NCBI GenBank assembly: GCA_963627215.1
Contig: CAVGAH010000009.1
Span: 1-30,167 of the forward strand
DNA length: 30,167 bases
Direction of reading: 5' to 3'
Origin: CAKQOE01 sp963627215
GTDB lineage: Bacteria > Bacillota > Clostridia > Peptostreptococcales > Anaerovoracaceae
Shown here: piece by piece, positions 9,095-17,523 of the stretch
Layout of the letters: each line of letters starts with the position of its first letter
How positions within the stretch are numbered: position 1 is the first letter of the stretch
Notes under the pieces: generated by a model
What the model saw: only the letters and a program-made list of their open reading frames with translations
Databases searched by the model: none
Told to the model about the DNA's origin: nothing
Position numbers and translations under genes: made by a program

Positions 9095-9130
9095 ATCCTT
9101 CAATTTTAAAAATACAATCCTTCAATTTTA
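9095..9130. repeat. Exact 14-bp direct repeat, 22 bp apart, between divIB and ftsZ
   Basis: ATCCTTCAATTTTA occurs at 9095-9108 and again at 9117-9130, a period of 22 bp, about two helical turns. The core CCTTCA also occurs at 9069-9074. The copies begin just after the divIB stop codon and lie about 120-160 bp upstream of the ftsZ -35 box. Confidence 0.75.
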
Positions 9131-9133
9131 TCG

Positions 9134-10054
9134 TTACTCGGTTATCGGACTGAACGAAATATAATTATCAGATCCGACCCGTATAACTCCCCTCTTTATA
9201 TCCTTCTGATCAAGGTCGTACAATACAGCCTTTATTTCTTCAAGCTGTGAAATAATATCACTGCTCTGACCTGAACATACCATGGTATCGGTCACATATC
9301 CTTTTACTGTCATCGAGCTTCCAAGCTCGACCTTTTTAAAGAACATACCCGAATCATTCACAGCTTTTATGAGCTGGCTTGCTTCATTGAAATTTGCACT
9401 GTCGCTAAACTCAGGCACTTTTCCCAGCTCATATTTATTTATCTTCAGCCCCGTGACAAGCGTAGCATGCATCGTGCTGTCTGCCTCATCGACAGCGTAG
9501 CCTTCTTCGTCAAGTATCACATACTTTCCTTCATAGCTGACAGCTATCACAGGCATTCTTTCTGTTATTATTATTTTATATATGTTAGGCAGCTCACGGC
9601 TTACCTTTACGCCAGCAATATATTTATTTTCAGACAGTGCAGCCTTTACTCTGCGGCCTGTCTGCTTAAACATATTGTCACCTGTATTTACTCCTGACTG
9701 TTTTATTATATCTTCATCAGACATCAGAGTATTTCCTTCGACCACTATACGATCTATTGAAAACACCGAAGACGTCATAAACACGTAGACACCCGCTATC
9801 AGCGCGACAAGCACGAGAAATCTCAGAAAATAATGCTTTTTTCTGCGTTTTTTCCTTTTTTTAGCCGGTGGTGCCGGCTGTTCAGGCTCGTCATCCTGCG
9901 CTGCGGTATCTTCATCTTTTGTCTGCCAGGATCCTATATCGTAATCTGTATCATAGCCTCTGTATATATCAGTCTGCGTGTCCTTATAAAGCTCCTGCGT
10001 CCTGTACATATCTATCCGGCTGCGATCAGAGTCGTTATCTCTGCCGTTCTCCAT
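9134..10054 (-). CDS. divIB: Cell division protein FtsQ/DivIB
   Basis: 306 aa from the ATG at 10054. Seen: an acidic and Gln-rich cytoplasmic N-terminal tail, a basic KKRKKRRKKH stretch, one membrane segment (FLRFLVLVALIAGVYVFM, about 76-94), then a POTRA domain beginning SSVFSIDRIVVEGNTLMSDEDII and a beta domain with ITERMPVIAVSYEGKYVILDEEG. DivIB joins FtsL and DivIC outside the membrane to control septal synthesis by FtsW and its PBP. The reading frame extends upstream to a TTG, but the ATG at 10054 has AGAGGAAAC at good spacing and is preferred. It overlaps the end of murA by 20 bp, implying translational coupling. Confidence 0.93.
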   Translation of the reverse strand: MENGRDNDSDRSRIDMYRTQELYKDTQTDIYRGYDTDYDIGSWQTKDEDTAAQDDEPEQPAPPAKKRKKRRKKHYFLRFLVLVALIAGVYVFMTSSVFSIDRIVVEGNTLMSDEDIIKQSGVNTGDNMFKQTGRRVKAALSENKYIAGVKVSRELPNIYKIIITERMPVIAVSYEGKYVILDEEGYAVDEADSTMHATLVTGLKINKYELGKVPEFSDSANFNEASQLIKAVNDSGMFFKKVELGSSMTVKGYVTDTMVCSGQSSDIISQLEEIKAVLYDLDQKDIKRGVIRVGSDNYISFSPITE

Positions 10055-11333
10055 TTGTTTCCTCTTTTGTCCTGTATACTTCTGCGCCAAGATTTTGCAG
10101 TGTCACTTCTAATTTATCATATCCCCTGTCTATATAGCAAACATTTTCTATAATACTCGTTCCGGCAGTTGAAAGTCCTGCAATAACAAGTGCTGCACCT
10201 CCCCTGAGATCCTTCGCGCGCATCCGCGCGCCATTAATGCCATCGACACCTGTCACAACAGCCTCACGGCCATCCTCACTTACATTTATAACGGCTCCTG
10301 TCCTTATCAGTTCACTCACTGCAGCAAATCGATCCTCAAAAATATTCTCTCGAATTGCTGTTTCACCTTCTGCCCGCAGCATAGCCGCCACAAGCTGTGA
10401 CTGCATATCGGTAGGAAATCCCGGATACGGCGCCGTCGTCACCCTTCCGACACTGCTGAGACGCTTCGGAGCTTTTATCTCAAGCTCATCACTGTGCCTG
10501 TCATATTTAAATGAGCATCCTGCCGATTCAAAAACATCAACGATACTCTTTATATGCTCCATCGGTGCAGCCTCTATGATGATATTGCCGCCTGTTGCCG
10601 CCGCTGCAGCTATTATCGTTCCTGTCTCTATCCTGTCTGACATTATAGTAAACTCATCAGGATAAAGCCTTTCGACGCCCTCTACAGTAATGACCGACGT
10701 GCCTGCGCCGCTCACGCGGCCTCCCGCAGCATTCAGAAAATCCTGAAGCTGTATTATCTCAGGCTCCTTTGCTGCGTTTTTTATGTGTGTAACACCGTCA
10801 GCCATACATGCCGCCATCATTGCGTTTTCAGTCGCCCCGACACTTATCCCCTCAAACCGGATATCTGCACCTGTCAGCCTTTTTCCAATGATTCGACAGC
10901 GTATGCCGACATCATCCTCATAAGCTTCAGCGCCGAGACACCGCATGGCATCGATATGCATATCAACAGGCCTTTTTCCTATAGCGCAGCCTCCCGGATG
11001 CACCGAATCAAATGAACCGAAGGCGGCCGTCACCGGCCCCATAAGAAAAACAGATGACCTGAGCCTGTTCATGAGCTCAGGCGCTACATTTACATTTTCC
11101 GTGCCTGACGAGTCTATAACAAGCTCTCCATCGTGCAGACTGCATATACAGCCGTACGACTCAAGTATCCTTATCATGATCCTTACATCTGAAAGATCGG
11201 GACAATTATGTATAACGCATCTTCCGCGGCACATCAGTGATGCGGCCATTACAGGAAGCACTGCGTTTTTAGCACCTCGGACTCGTGTACGACCTTCAAG
11301 TCGTATTCCGCCCTTTATATAATAGACCTCCAA
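10035..11333 (-). CDS. murA: UDP-N-acetylglucosamine 1-carboxyvinyltransferase MurA
   Basis: First committed step of peptidoglycan synthesis: transfers enolpyruvate from PEP to UDP-GlcNAc. 432 aa from a TTG at 11333. Seen in that numbering: Lys22-Asn23 in GAKNAVLP, the PEP-binding Cys116 in HPGGCAIGKRPVD (fosfomycin target), Asp309 in PGFPTDMQ, and Arg403 in YIDRGYDKLE. Start choice: the frame stays open to a GTG at 11366, but the family begins with a sequence like MEKIIVRGG, which matches MEVYYIKGG at the TTG, and GAGGAGGT lies just upstream of the TTG. That Shine-Dalgarno site is inside a hairpin (11340-11376), so expression may be set by RNA folding. Located 89 bp after murG and overlapping divIB. 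Confidence 0.97.
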   Translation of the reverse strand: MEVYYIKGGIRLEGRTRVRGAKNAVLPVMAASLMCRGRCVIHNCPDLSDVRIMIRILESYGCICSLHDGELVIDSSGTENVNVAPELMNRLRSSVFLMGPVTAAFGSFDSVHPGGCAIGKRPVDMHIDAMRCLGAEAYEDDVGIRCRIIGKRLTGADIRFEGISVGATENAMMAACMADGVTHIKNAAKEPEIIQLQDFLNAAGGRVSGAGTSVITVEGVERLYPDEFTIMSDRIETGTIIAAAAATGGNIIIEAAPMEHIKSIVDVFESAGCSFKYDRHSDELEIKAPKRLSSVGRVTTAPYPGFPTDMQSQLVAAMLRAEGETAIRENIFEDRFAAVSELIRTGAVINVSEDGREAVVTGVDGINGARMRAKDLRGGAALVIAGLSTAGTSIIENVCYIDRGYDKLEVTLQNLGAEVYRTKEETNGERQR

Positions 11334-11376
11334 AAAAACACCTCCTCTTTCATTTACTATATGCACATGAGGAGGT
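11332..11376 (-). promoter_or_regulatory. Hairpin sequestering the murA Shine-Dalgarno site, followed by a U-tract
   Basis: On the minus strand ACCTCCTC (11376-11369) pairs perfectly over 8 bp with GAGGAGGT (11347-11340) across a 21-nt loop. The second arm is the murA Shine-Dalgarno site. Directly after it comes GTTTTTTTG, whose last TTG is the murA start codon. The structure can act as a translational block, as a transcription attenuator, or as both. No ligand or protein binding is implied by the sequence alone. Confidence 0.6.
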
Positions 11377-11422
11377 ATTTGTTACAGCCGTCAGCTTTCG
11401 TTCACGACCGTAAGCTTCAGTT

Positions 11423-12505
11423 CTATACCCCTATAATATCACAGATCTGTCCTGCAGATGTTACCGTACCGAGCTCAGCAGAAGCCTTTTCCATTTTTTC
11501 CAGAGCCTGACGGTCGTTCATCAGCTGTTCTATCTCGTCAGCCACCTCTCCGTAAGTCAGATCCTTTTCTTCTATAAGTATCGCACCGCCTCTGTCAGCA
11601 ACGACCTTTGCATTGTAATACTGGTGATTATTAGTAACATACGGTGACGGTATCATCACTGACGCGCGCCCGCATGCTGTTATCTCTGAAACTGTAAGCG
11701 CGCCTGAACGTGTTATTGCCAGGTCGCACGCATTAAGGTATTTCGGCATGTCATCGATATACTGAAGATACGTAACTCTCGCGTTCGTCTTGTCAGCATT
11801 TTCCATTATACTGCCGTAATATCTCTTTCCTGTAACGAAAAATATCCTCAGACCTGTACGATCACGCAGCCTCTCAGCTGCAACAGTCATTTCATCGTTT
11901 ATGCGCTGTGCGCCCAGGCTTCCTCCAAAGCCGAGCACCATGAATTCATCGTCCTTTACGCCGAGCGCTTCGCGTGCTGCCTGCCTGTCCACTTCTGTAA
12001 AAGCATGTCTTACAGGGTTTCCTACAGTTACAGGCTCTTTCTTTGTCTTAAAATATTTCTTAGCATCCTCAAAAGCTACGAATACGCGCTCCGCGCTTCG
12101 GCTGAGCAGCTTGTTTGTCAGCCCCGGGAATGCGTTCTGCTCATGGATATAAGTCTTTATACCCATGCCTGCGGCCGTTCTCATCACAGGCCCGCACACG
12201 TAGCCGCCTGTTCCTATTACAAGGTCGGGCTTAAATTCTTTTATTATCTGTTTTGCCTCATGAAGACCGTGATTAAGATTTTTCAGAGTTTTAACCAGCT
12301 TTATCGGATTTTTGCGGTCAAGGCCACTTACTGTTATAAACTTTATAGGATATCCTGCTCGTGGCACTATATCCTTTTCCATTCCTCTTTCTGTGCCGAC
12401 GAATATTATCTCTGCATCGTGATGTCTCGACTTTATCTCGTCAGCTATCGCTATTGCCGGATATATATGGCCTCCGGTACCGCCACCCGTCATTATGACC
12501 TTCAT
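11423..12505 (-). CDS. murG: Lipid II synthase MurG (GlcNAc transferase)
   Basis: Adds GlcNAc from UDP-GlcNAc to lipid I at the inner face of the membrane. 360 aa from the ATG at 12505. Seen: Gly-rich loop GGGTGGHIYPAIAIA near the N-terminus, second glycine loop region DLVIGTGGYVCGPV, HEQNAFPGLTNKLL, FGGSLGAQRIND, and the C-terminal UDP-GlcNAc site with SGALTVSEITACGRASVMIPSPYVTNNHQ. The frame has a GTG two codons earlier, but it is only 2 bases from the GGAG site, whereas the ATG is 8 bases away, so the ATG is preferred. Follows ftsW by 52 bp and belongs to the dcw operon. Confidence 0.98.
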   Translation of the reverse strand: MKVIMTGGGTGGHIYPAIAIADEIKSRHHDAEIIFVGTERGMEKDIVPRAGYPIKFITVSGLDRKNPIKLVKTLKNLNHGLHEAKQIIKEFKPDLVIGTGGYVCGPVMRTAAGMGIKTYIHEQNAFPGLTNKLLSRSAERVFVAFEDAKKYFKTKKEPVTVGNPVRHAFTEVDRQAAREALGVKDDEFMVLGFGGSLGAQRINDEMTVAAERLRDRTGLRIFFVTGKRYYGSIMENADKTNARVTYLQYIDDMPKYLNACDLAITRSGALTVSEITACGRASVMIPSPYVTNNHQYYNAKVVADRGGAILIEEKDLTYGEVADEIEQLMNDRQALEKMEKASAELGTVTSAGQICDIIGV

Positions 12506-12557
12506 ATTCACTTCTCCAATTTGTCTTGTCTAACTGCAGCATTCAGACTGCCGCCGA

Positions 12558-13715
12558 TCATCGCGACATCTGTCTTGATATATTTAACATTATTCCCATC
12601 TCGCCCATAAATATTATAAGCGCATTTCCGCCCCAGCTTACGAACGGAAGTATGATACCGGTCGGCGGTGCAAGTGATGTAACTACCATGACATTAAGTA
12701 TCACCTGTACAGCAAGCATTATCGATATACCTGAGCCTAACAAAGTTCCGAAGAGATCCGGCGCATTCATAGATATATGCACGCATCTCCATATCAGGAG
12801 CAGATACGCAAGCAGCAGCAGCAGTAATCCTATGTAGCCTATTTCTTCACCTATTATGGCATAAATGAAGTCATTCTGTGGTTCAGGCAGATAAAGCGTC
12901 TTCTGAACACTTTTTCCAAGACCTTTTCCAAAAAGGCCTCCTGATCCGAGTGCAAGAAGTGACTGTACTACCTGATATCCCGACCCGCGCGGATCTGCAA
13001 ACGGATCCAGAAAGCTGGTTATTCGCAGCATACGGTAAGGCTCAAGTATGACGAGTCCCGCAAGTGCCGCCGCACCGAGCCCGCCAAGTCCTACAAGATA
13101 TTTTATCTTCATGCCTGCTATGAACATCATGCCGATTATTATAACCGCTACAGTCGCAGCAGTTATCGCATTGTTTATGCCGATAAGACCTCCTACGACG
13201 CCTATGAGCAGAAACATTGGTATTATGCCTTCTTTTACCTTAAGTATCATGTTAGGCTTACTTGAGAGCCAGGTCGCTACACATAATATAACAGTAGCCT
13301 TTGCTATCTCGCCCGGCATGACAGTGACAGGTCCCACACCGATCCAACGGGCTTTACCGTTCAGTGAAATTACGAACGGAAGTGACGGAACGAGAAGGAT
13401 ACACAACAGCACTATACTCAGGATAAGTGCCGGCAGCGTTAATTTTCGCAATATATGATAATCGACCGTTGCAGCTATCATAAAGCCCACTGTTCCAAGC
13501 AATGCGAATATAATATCCTTTATCAGATAAGAATACGGTGTTCCATCAGTACTTATTGCATAATAGTAACTGGCACTGAATACCATGACAACACCAAACA
13601 CTACGAGCGCAAAAACGAGCGCTACCAGCCAGAAATCTCCGCCGCGCATTATCCTTTTCGGTTTTTCCTTTTTCTGCCTTTTCTTCAGTTGTATGACATT
13701 GACCTGTGCTGACAT
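12558..13715 (-). CDS. ftsW: SEDS-family peptidoglycan polymerase FtsW
   Basis: 385 aa, about ten membrane segments after a basic cytoplasmic N-terminus (KKRQKKEKPKR). SEDS proteins polymerise lipid II together with a class B PBP; the partner here is the PBP encoded at 19120. Seen: NGKARWI (119-125), VMPGEIAK (132-139), the SGYQVVQSLLALGSGG motif, and YLPEPQNDFIYAIIGEE with the presumed catalytic Asp282. The family's Q/E-P-D/N-x-G/S-T motif is replaced by INNAIT (180-185), a mild oddity. FtsW is preferred over RodA or SpoVE because of its place between murD and murG. The GGGAGGT site overlaps the murD stop codon, so translation is likely coupled. Confidence 0.95.
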   Translation of the reverse strand: MSAQVNVIQLKKRQKKEKPKRIMRGGDFWLVALVFALVVFGVVMVFSASYYYAISTDGTPYSYLIKDIIFALLGTVGFMIAATVDYHILRKLTLPALILSIVLLCILLVPSLPFVISLNGKARWIGVGPVTVMPGEIAKATVILCVATWLSSKPNMILKVKEGIIPMFLLIGVVGGLIGINNAITAATVAVIIIGMMFIAGMKIKYLVGLGGLGAAALAGLVILEPYRMLRITSFLDPFADPRGSGYQVVQSLLALGSGGLFGKGLGKSVQKTLYLPEPQNDFIYAIIGEEIGYIGLLLLLLAYLLLIWRCVHISMNAPDLFGTLLGSGISIMLAVQVILNVMVVTSLAPPTGIILPFVSWGGNALIIFMGEMGIMLNISRQMSR

Positions 13716-13727
13716 CAGCAGACCTCC

Positions 13728-15080
13728 CTACATTTCAAGCTCCTTGACGCAGTTCCTGAAATCATCACCGCGATCCTCGAACTTTTTATACATATCCCAG
13801 CTTGCACATGCAGGAGAGAGCAATACAGTATCACCCTTTACCGCAAGCCTGCTCGCTGTAGTTACAGCCTCCTTCATATTGTTTACCATATGAATATCTG
13901 TAAATCCTGCTCTTTCTGCTGCTTCTTTTATCTTTGACGCCGTAACGCCCATGAGTATCATAGTTTTTACTCTTCCGTCAAAGCCTGCTATGAATTCATC
14001 GAATGACGCGCCCTTATCATAGCCTCCGGCTATAAGGATTATATTTTTAAACGACATTACAGCCTTTATAGCTGCATCAGGGTTCGTACCCTTTGAATCG
14101 TTTATATACTTTACACCGTTTACAGTTCCGCAGTCCTCTATGCGGTGCTCAACGCCCTTAAACGTCTTAAGGACTTTAGCTATATCATCTATCTTTATGC
14201 CTGCGAAGTAAGACATTGCAGCTGCAGCAAGCGCATTTTCCAGATTATGGAGTCCCGGTATCTTAAGCGCATCCTCGCGGCATACAACAAATATAAACTT
14301 TCCGTCGCGGACTACTATATTGCCACCCTTAATATAAGCAGATGAGCACTCAAACTCTCTCTTTCTGCTGAAAGGAATGAGCTTTGCCCTGCAGTCCTTT
14401 ACAAGCTCTCTGACGATCTCGTCATCGTAATTATAGATGCAGTACTCGTCAGACCCCTGATTTGCAAATATCTTAGCCTTCGCATGGGCGTAATTTTCCA
14501 TAGTCTTGTGTCTGTCGAGATGATCGGGCGTTACATTCAGTAATGCTGATATCTCAGGCTTGAAATCTACAGTAGTATCGAGCTGGAAGCTGCTGCATTC
14601 AGTAACGAGATAAGTATCATCATCTACATCCATAGCCTTTGTCATAACTGCTACGCCTATGTTTCCTACTACCTCTGTCTTCTTTTTGGCTTCCTTGAAT
14701 ATCTCGCCTACGAGAGTCGTCGTCGTAGTCTTGCCGTTAGTTCCGGTAATAGCCACATACTTACCGTTACCGTATCTATATGCAAGCTCAAGCTCGCCTA
14801 TGACTTCAGCGCCCTCGGCAGCCGCTTCTTTTACAAATTCCTTATCTGTCGGTACACCGGGACTGAGTACGAGCATATCGTATCCCTTTACATTTACAGG
14901 TCTTTCGCCAAAGCTTATGGCAGCGCCTATGCCTCTGGCCCAGTCGCATTTCTCAATATCTTCATTGCTGTCGTAAACATCTACTTCAGCGCCCATATGC
15001 ACGAGAGCTTCCGCTCCTGCCTTACCTGATCTTCCCAGTCCTATAACGAGCGCGCGTATATTTTCTGCCTTTTTTTCCAT
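13728..15080 (-). CDS. murD: UDP-MurNAc-L-alanine:D-glutamate ligase MurD
   Basis: ATP-dependent addition of D-glutamate to UDP-MurNAc-L-Ala in the cytoplasm. 450 aa, normal length. Seen: N-terminal Rossmann-like domain with VIGLGRSGKAG, SPGVP motif, ATP loop GTNGKTTTT at 113-121, the Mur ligase NVTPDHLDRH motif, HRIEDCG and DSKGTNPDA in the middle and C-terminal domain, and LSPACASWDMYKKFEDRGDD near the end, typical of MurD. Start ATG has GGGAGGT upstream. It follows mraY by 33 bp and its stop codon overlaps the ftsW ribosome-binding site. Confidence 0.98.
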   Translation of the reverse strand: MEKKAENIRALVIGLGRSGKAGAEALVHMGAEVDVYDSNEDIEKCDWARGIGAAISFGERPVNVKGYDMLVLSPGVPTDKEFVKEAAAEGAEVIGELELAYRYGNGKYVAITGTNGKTTTTTLVGEIFKEAKKKTEVVGNIGVAVMTKAMDVDDDTYLVTECSSFQLDTTVDFKPEISALLNVTPDHLDRHKTMENYAHAKAKIFANQGSDEYCIYNYDDEIVRELVKDCRAKLIPFSRKREFECSSAYIKGGNIVVRDGKFIFVVCREDALKIPGLHNLENALAAAAMSYFAGIKIDDIAKVLKTFKGVEHRIEDCGTVNGVKYINDSKGTNPDAAIKAVMSFKNIILIAGGYDKGASFDEFIAGFDGRVKTMILMGVTASKIKEAAERAGFTDIHMVNNMKEAVTTASRLAVKGDTVLLSPACASWDMYKKFEDRGDDFRNCVKELEM

Positions 15081-15113
15081 GTCATCGACCTCCCCGTGGA
15101 CCTTCTATGAAAA

Positions 15114-16076
15114 TTATAATATAAGCATCGAGATAACGCATAATATCAGCGTTACGCTCCAGAATACAGCAACGACCTTAGTTTCCTTCCAGCCGCTCAG
15201 CTCAAAATGGTGATGTATAGGCGCCATCTTGAATACTCTCTTTCCTCTCGTCTTGAAGCTGACTACCTGTATCATTACAGAAAGTACTTCAACTACGAAT
15301 ATTCCGCCGGCCAGCGGCAGTATCATTTCTATATTCATCATGACAGCCGCAGTAGCGAGCGCTCCGCCGAGCGCGAGCGAGCCTGTGTCTCCCATGAATA
15401 CCTTTGCAGGATAATGGTTAAAGAGAAGGAAGCCTATGCATGCGCCTGCTACAGCAGCCGTAAATACAGTAGGGCTCGTACATCCTGTAGCATTTCCGAC
15501 TATCGCAAAGAAAAGCGCTACTATTGCGGTACATCCGCTTGCGAGGCCGTCAAGGCCGTCAGTAAGATTTACAGCGTTTACAGCCGCTACGAGCACGAAT
15601 GCGATAAACGGTATGTAGAACCATCCGAAATCAACGTAATGCTTCCAGATCGGAATATATACGCTCGTTCCGTAAACAGACACCTTAGCCTGATACACAG
15701 CGATTATTATCGCTATTATTATCTGAAATATCAGCTTCTGAAGCGCAGTAAGACCAAGATTTCTCTTTTTTACCACTTTTATAAAGTCGTCACAGAAGCC
15801 TATAAGACCGCAGAGCACGAACGACAGGAGAAGTATCCCCATGTCGGCGTTAAGTCCGTGACCTACTGACACGCAGGCAATAATAACGGCAAGTATTATC
15901 ATAATGCCACCCATAGTAGGCGTCCCAGCCTTTACCTGGTGAGCCTTCGGACCCTCATCTCTTATGCTCTGACCCGCTTTTATCCTGTGAAGTATCGGAA
16001 TTACAACAGGTCCGAGTATTGCTGTTATTACAAAAGCAATTATTATCGTAAGTATTATCTGAAAATGACCGTCCAT
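15114..16076 (-). CDS. mraY: Phospho-MurNAc-pentapeptide translocase MraY
   Basis: Integral membrane enzyme that transfers phospho-MurNAc-pentapeptide to undecaprenyl phosphate, making lipid I. 320 aa with about ten membrane segments. Seen: Asp96-Asp97 in GFCDDFIKV, NLTDGLDGLA at 170-179, the KVFMGDTGSLALGG motif, and the APIHHHFEL triple-histidine loop (His288-290), all catalytic or Mg-binding in the family. The start ATG is only 2 bp after the murF stop codon, with GGGAG inside the murF end, so the two are translationally coupled. Confidence 0.98.
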   Translation of the reverse strand: MDGHFQIILTIIIAFVITAILGPVVIPILHRIKAGQSIRDEGPKAHQVKAGTPTMGGIMIILAVIIACVSVGHGLNADMGILLLSFVLCGLIGFCDDFIKVVKKRNLGLTALQKLIFQIIIAIIIAVYQAKVSVYGTSVYIPIWKHYVDFGWFYIPFIAFVLVAAVNAVNLTDGLDGLASGCTAIVALFFAIVGNATGCTSPTVFTAAVAGACIGFLLFNHYPAKVFMGDTGSLALGGALATAAVMMNIEMILPLAGGIFVVEVLSVMIQVVSFKTRGKRVFKMAPIHHHFELSGWKETKVVAVFWSVTLILCVISMLIL

Positions 16077-16078
16077 TA

Positions 16079-17485
16079 TTAAGCTCCCATATTAAGTATA
16101 AATTCTGCTGCTTTTTCCATATGCATTCCATGCGAGCCTTTCACGAGAACTGCATCGCCTTCTTTAAGTATGTCGCCTGCGCCGGCAGCAAAAGCTTCAG
16201 CATCAGCAAAGCTGAACACTCTGTCTGCGCCCATTATCTCGGCTGCGGCTGCAGCTGTATTTGCAGTGCTGCTTTCACCTACTGCTACGAGCACATCTAT
16301 ACCGCTGTTCGCTGCATACTTACCGACTTCCTTATGGTAATCGTCGGAGCCGTCGCCAAGCTCAAACATGTCTGCAAGCACTGCCACCTTTCTCTTTGCA
16401 TCGAGAGACATGAGCACGTCTATGCCTGCTTTTACTGAGTCAGGACTCGCATTATACGCATCATTTATTACCTTTATATTATTTTCAGACTCCTGTATAT
16501 TGAGTCTGTTGCCCGCAATATCAAGCTTCTGGAGCGCGGCTGCGCTCTCACGCATATTTATGCCGTAGCGTATTCCGGCTATTATTGCAAGAGAAGCGTT
16601 CCAGGCATTATGCTTTCCGGGAACAGGCAGATGGAAACGAACGCTGTCGCCGGCAAATGTCAGTGTAAAGTCAACGCCGTCCTCACCGTGCTCCTCCACA
16701 TCGCTGATAACAGCTCCGCGCTTGCCGCCCTTTATGCCGACTCTTACCTTGTCAAAATCAAAATCCTCGCCGTTTATCTCCTGAAGCATGTCATTGTCGG
16801 CATTGTAAATAAGAAGGTATTCCATGTCATCCATAAACGATGTGATCTCCATCTTTGCTTCAAGTATGTTTTCGCGGCTTCCCAGATTTCCGAGATGTGA
16901 TATACCGACATTAGTTATTATGGCAGTTTCCGGTCTTACTATGTCAGCAAGCACCTTTATCTCGCCGCTGTGGTTCATTCCCATCTCAAATATTCCGACC
17001 TCTGTGTCGTTCTCTATCTGAAATGCTGTCAGCGGCACGCCTATATGATTATTAAAATTTTCGTGATTGCATATAGTAGCGTATCTTGACGAGAATATGC
17101 ACTTGAGCATTTCCTTTGTAGATGTCTTTCCCGTGCTGCCTGTCACAGCTATACGGTATATGTCCGCATCCTCTATAAGGTTCCGGGCGAACTGCTGCAT
17201 GCCGATGAGCGTATCATCAACGAGTATCACAGCTGCATCGCTGTGTGCGTCTGTTATCTCTGCTGCTTTTTCCTCAGAAGAGAGCATGAACATACGGCAT
17301 CCGTTTTCATATGCGGACGCTGCAAATTCGTTTCCGTCGTTTTTTTCGCCCTTGAGTCCTATAAAAAGGCTGTTCTCTGAAGCCCTTCTTGAATCTGTTT
17401 CAACACTTTCTGCGTAATTGCCTGCATGGCCGATAAGCCTGCCGCCTGCGAATTTCGCTATTTTATCTGCCTTCATCTTTTTCAT
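16079..17485 (-). CDS. murF: UDP-MurNAc-tripeptide:D-Ala-D-Ala ligase MurF
   Basis: Adds D-Ala-D-Ala to the UDP-MurNAc-tripeptide using ATP. 468 aa. Seen: N-terminal domain with VETDSRRASENSLFIGLKGE, P-loop GSTGKTSTK at 116-124, the FEMGMNHSGEI motif, ITNVGISHLGNLGS, and a C-terminal domain with NDAYNASPDSVKAG, which distinguishes MurF from other Mur ligases. A clear AAGGAG site precedes the ATG. It is 38 bp downstream of murE and 2 bp upstream of mraY. Confidence 0.98.
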   Translation of the reverse strand: MKKMKADKIAKFAGGRLIGHAGNYAESVETDSRRASENSLFIGLKGEKNDGNEFAASAYENGCRMFMLSSEEKAAEITDAHSDAAVILVDDTLIGMQQFARNLIEDADIYRIAVTGSTGKTSTKEMLKCIFSSRYATICNHENFNNHIGVPLTAFQIENDTEVGIFEMGMNHSGEIKVLADIVRPETAIITNVGISHLGNLGSRENILEAKMEITSFMDDMEYLLIYNADNDMLQEINGEDFDFDKVRVGIKGGKRGAVISDVEEHGEDGVDFTLTFAGDSVRFHLPVPGKHNAWNASLAIIAGIRYGINMRESAAALQKLDIAGNRLNIQESENNIKVINDAYNASPDSVKAGIDVLMSLDAKRKVAVLADMFELGDGSDDYHKEVGKYAANSGIDVLVAVGESSTANTAAAAAEIMGADRVFSFADAEAFAAGAGDILKEGDAVLVKGSHGMHMEKAAEFILNMGA

Positions 17486-17523
17486 GGCATTTCTCCTTCA
17501 CATGAAAATTTATCTAACTGTTT

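Noticed and set aside
10054..10090. Longer divIB from the upstream TTG
   Set aside because: No ribosome-binding site, and it lies deep in murA; the ATG at 10054 has AGAGGAAAC.
11334..11366. Longer murA from the GTG at 11366
   Set aside because: The extra 11 residues are not family-like, and the Shine-Dalgarno site GAGGAGGT would lie inside the coding region.
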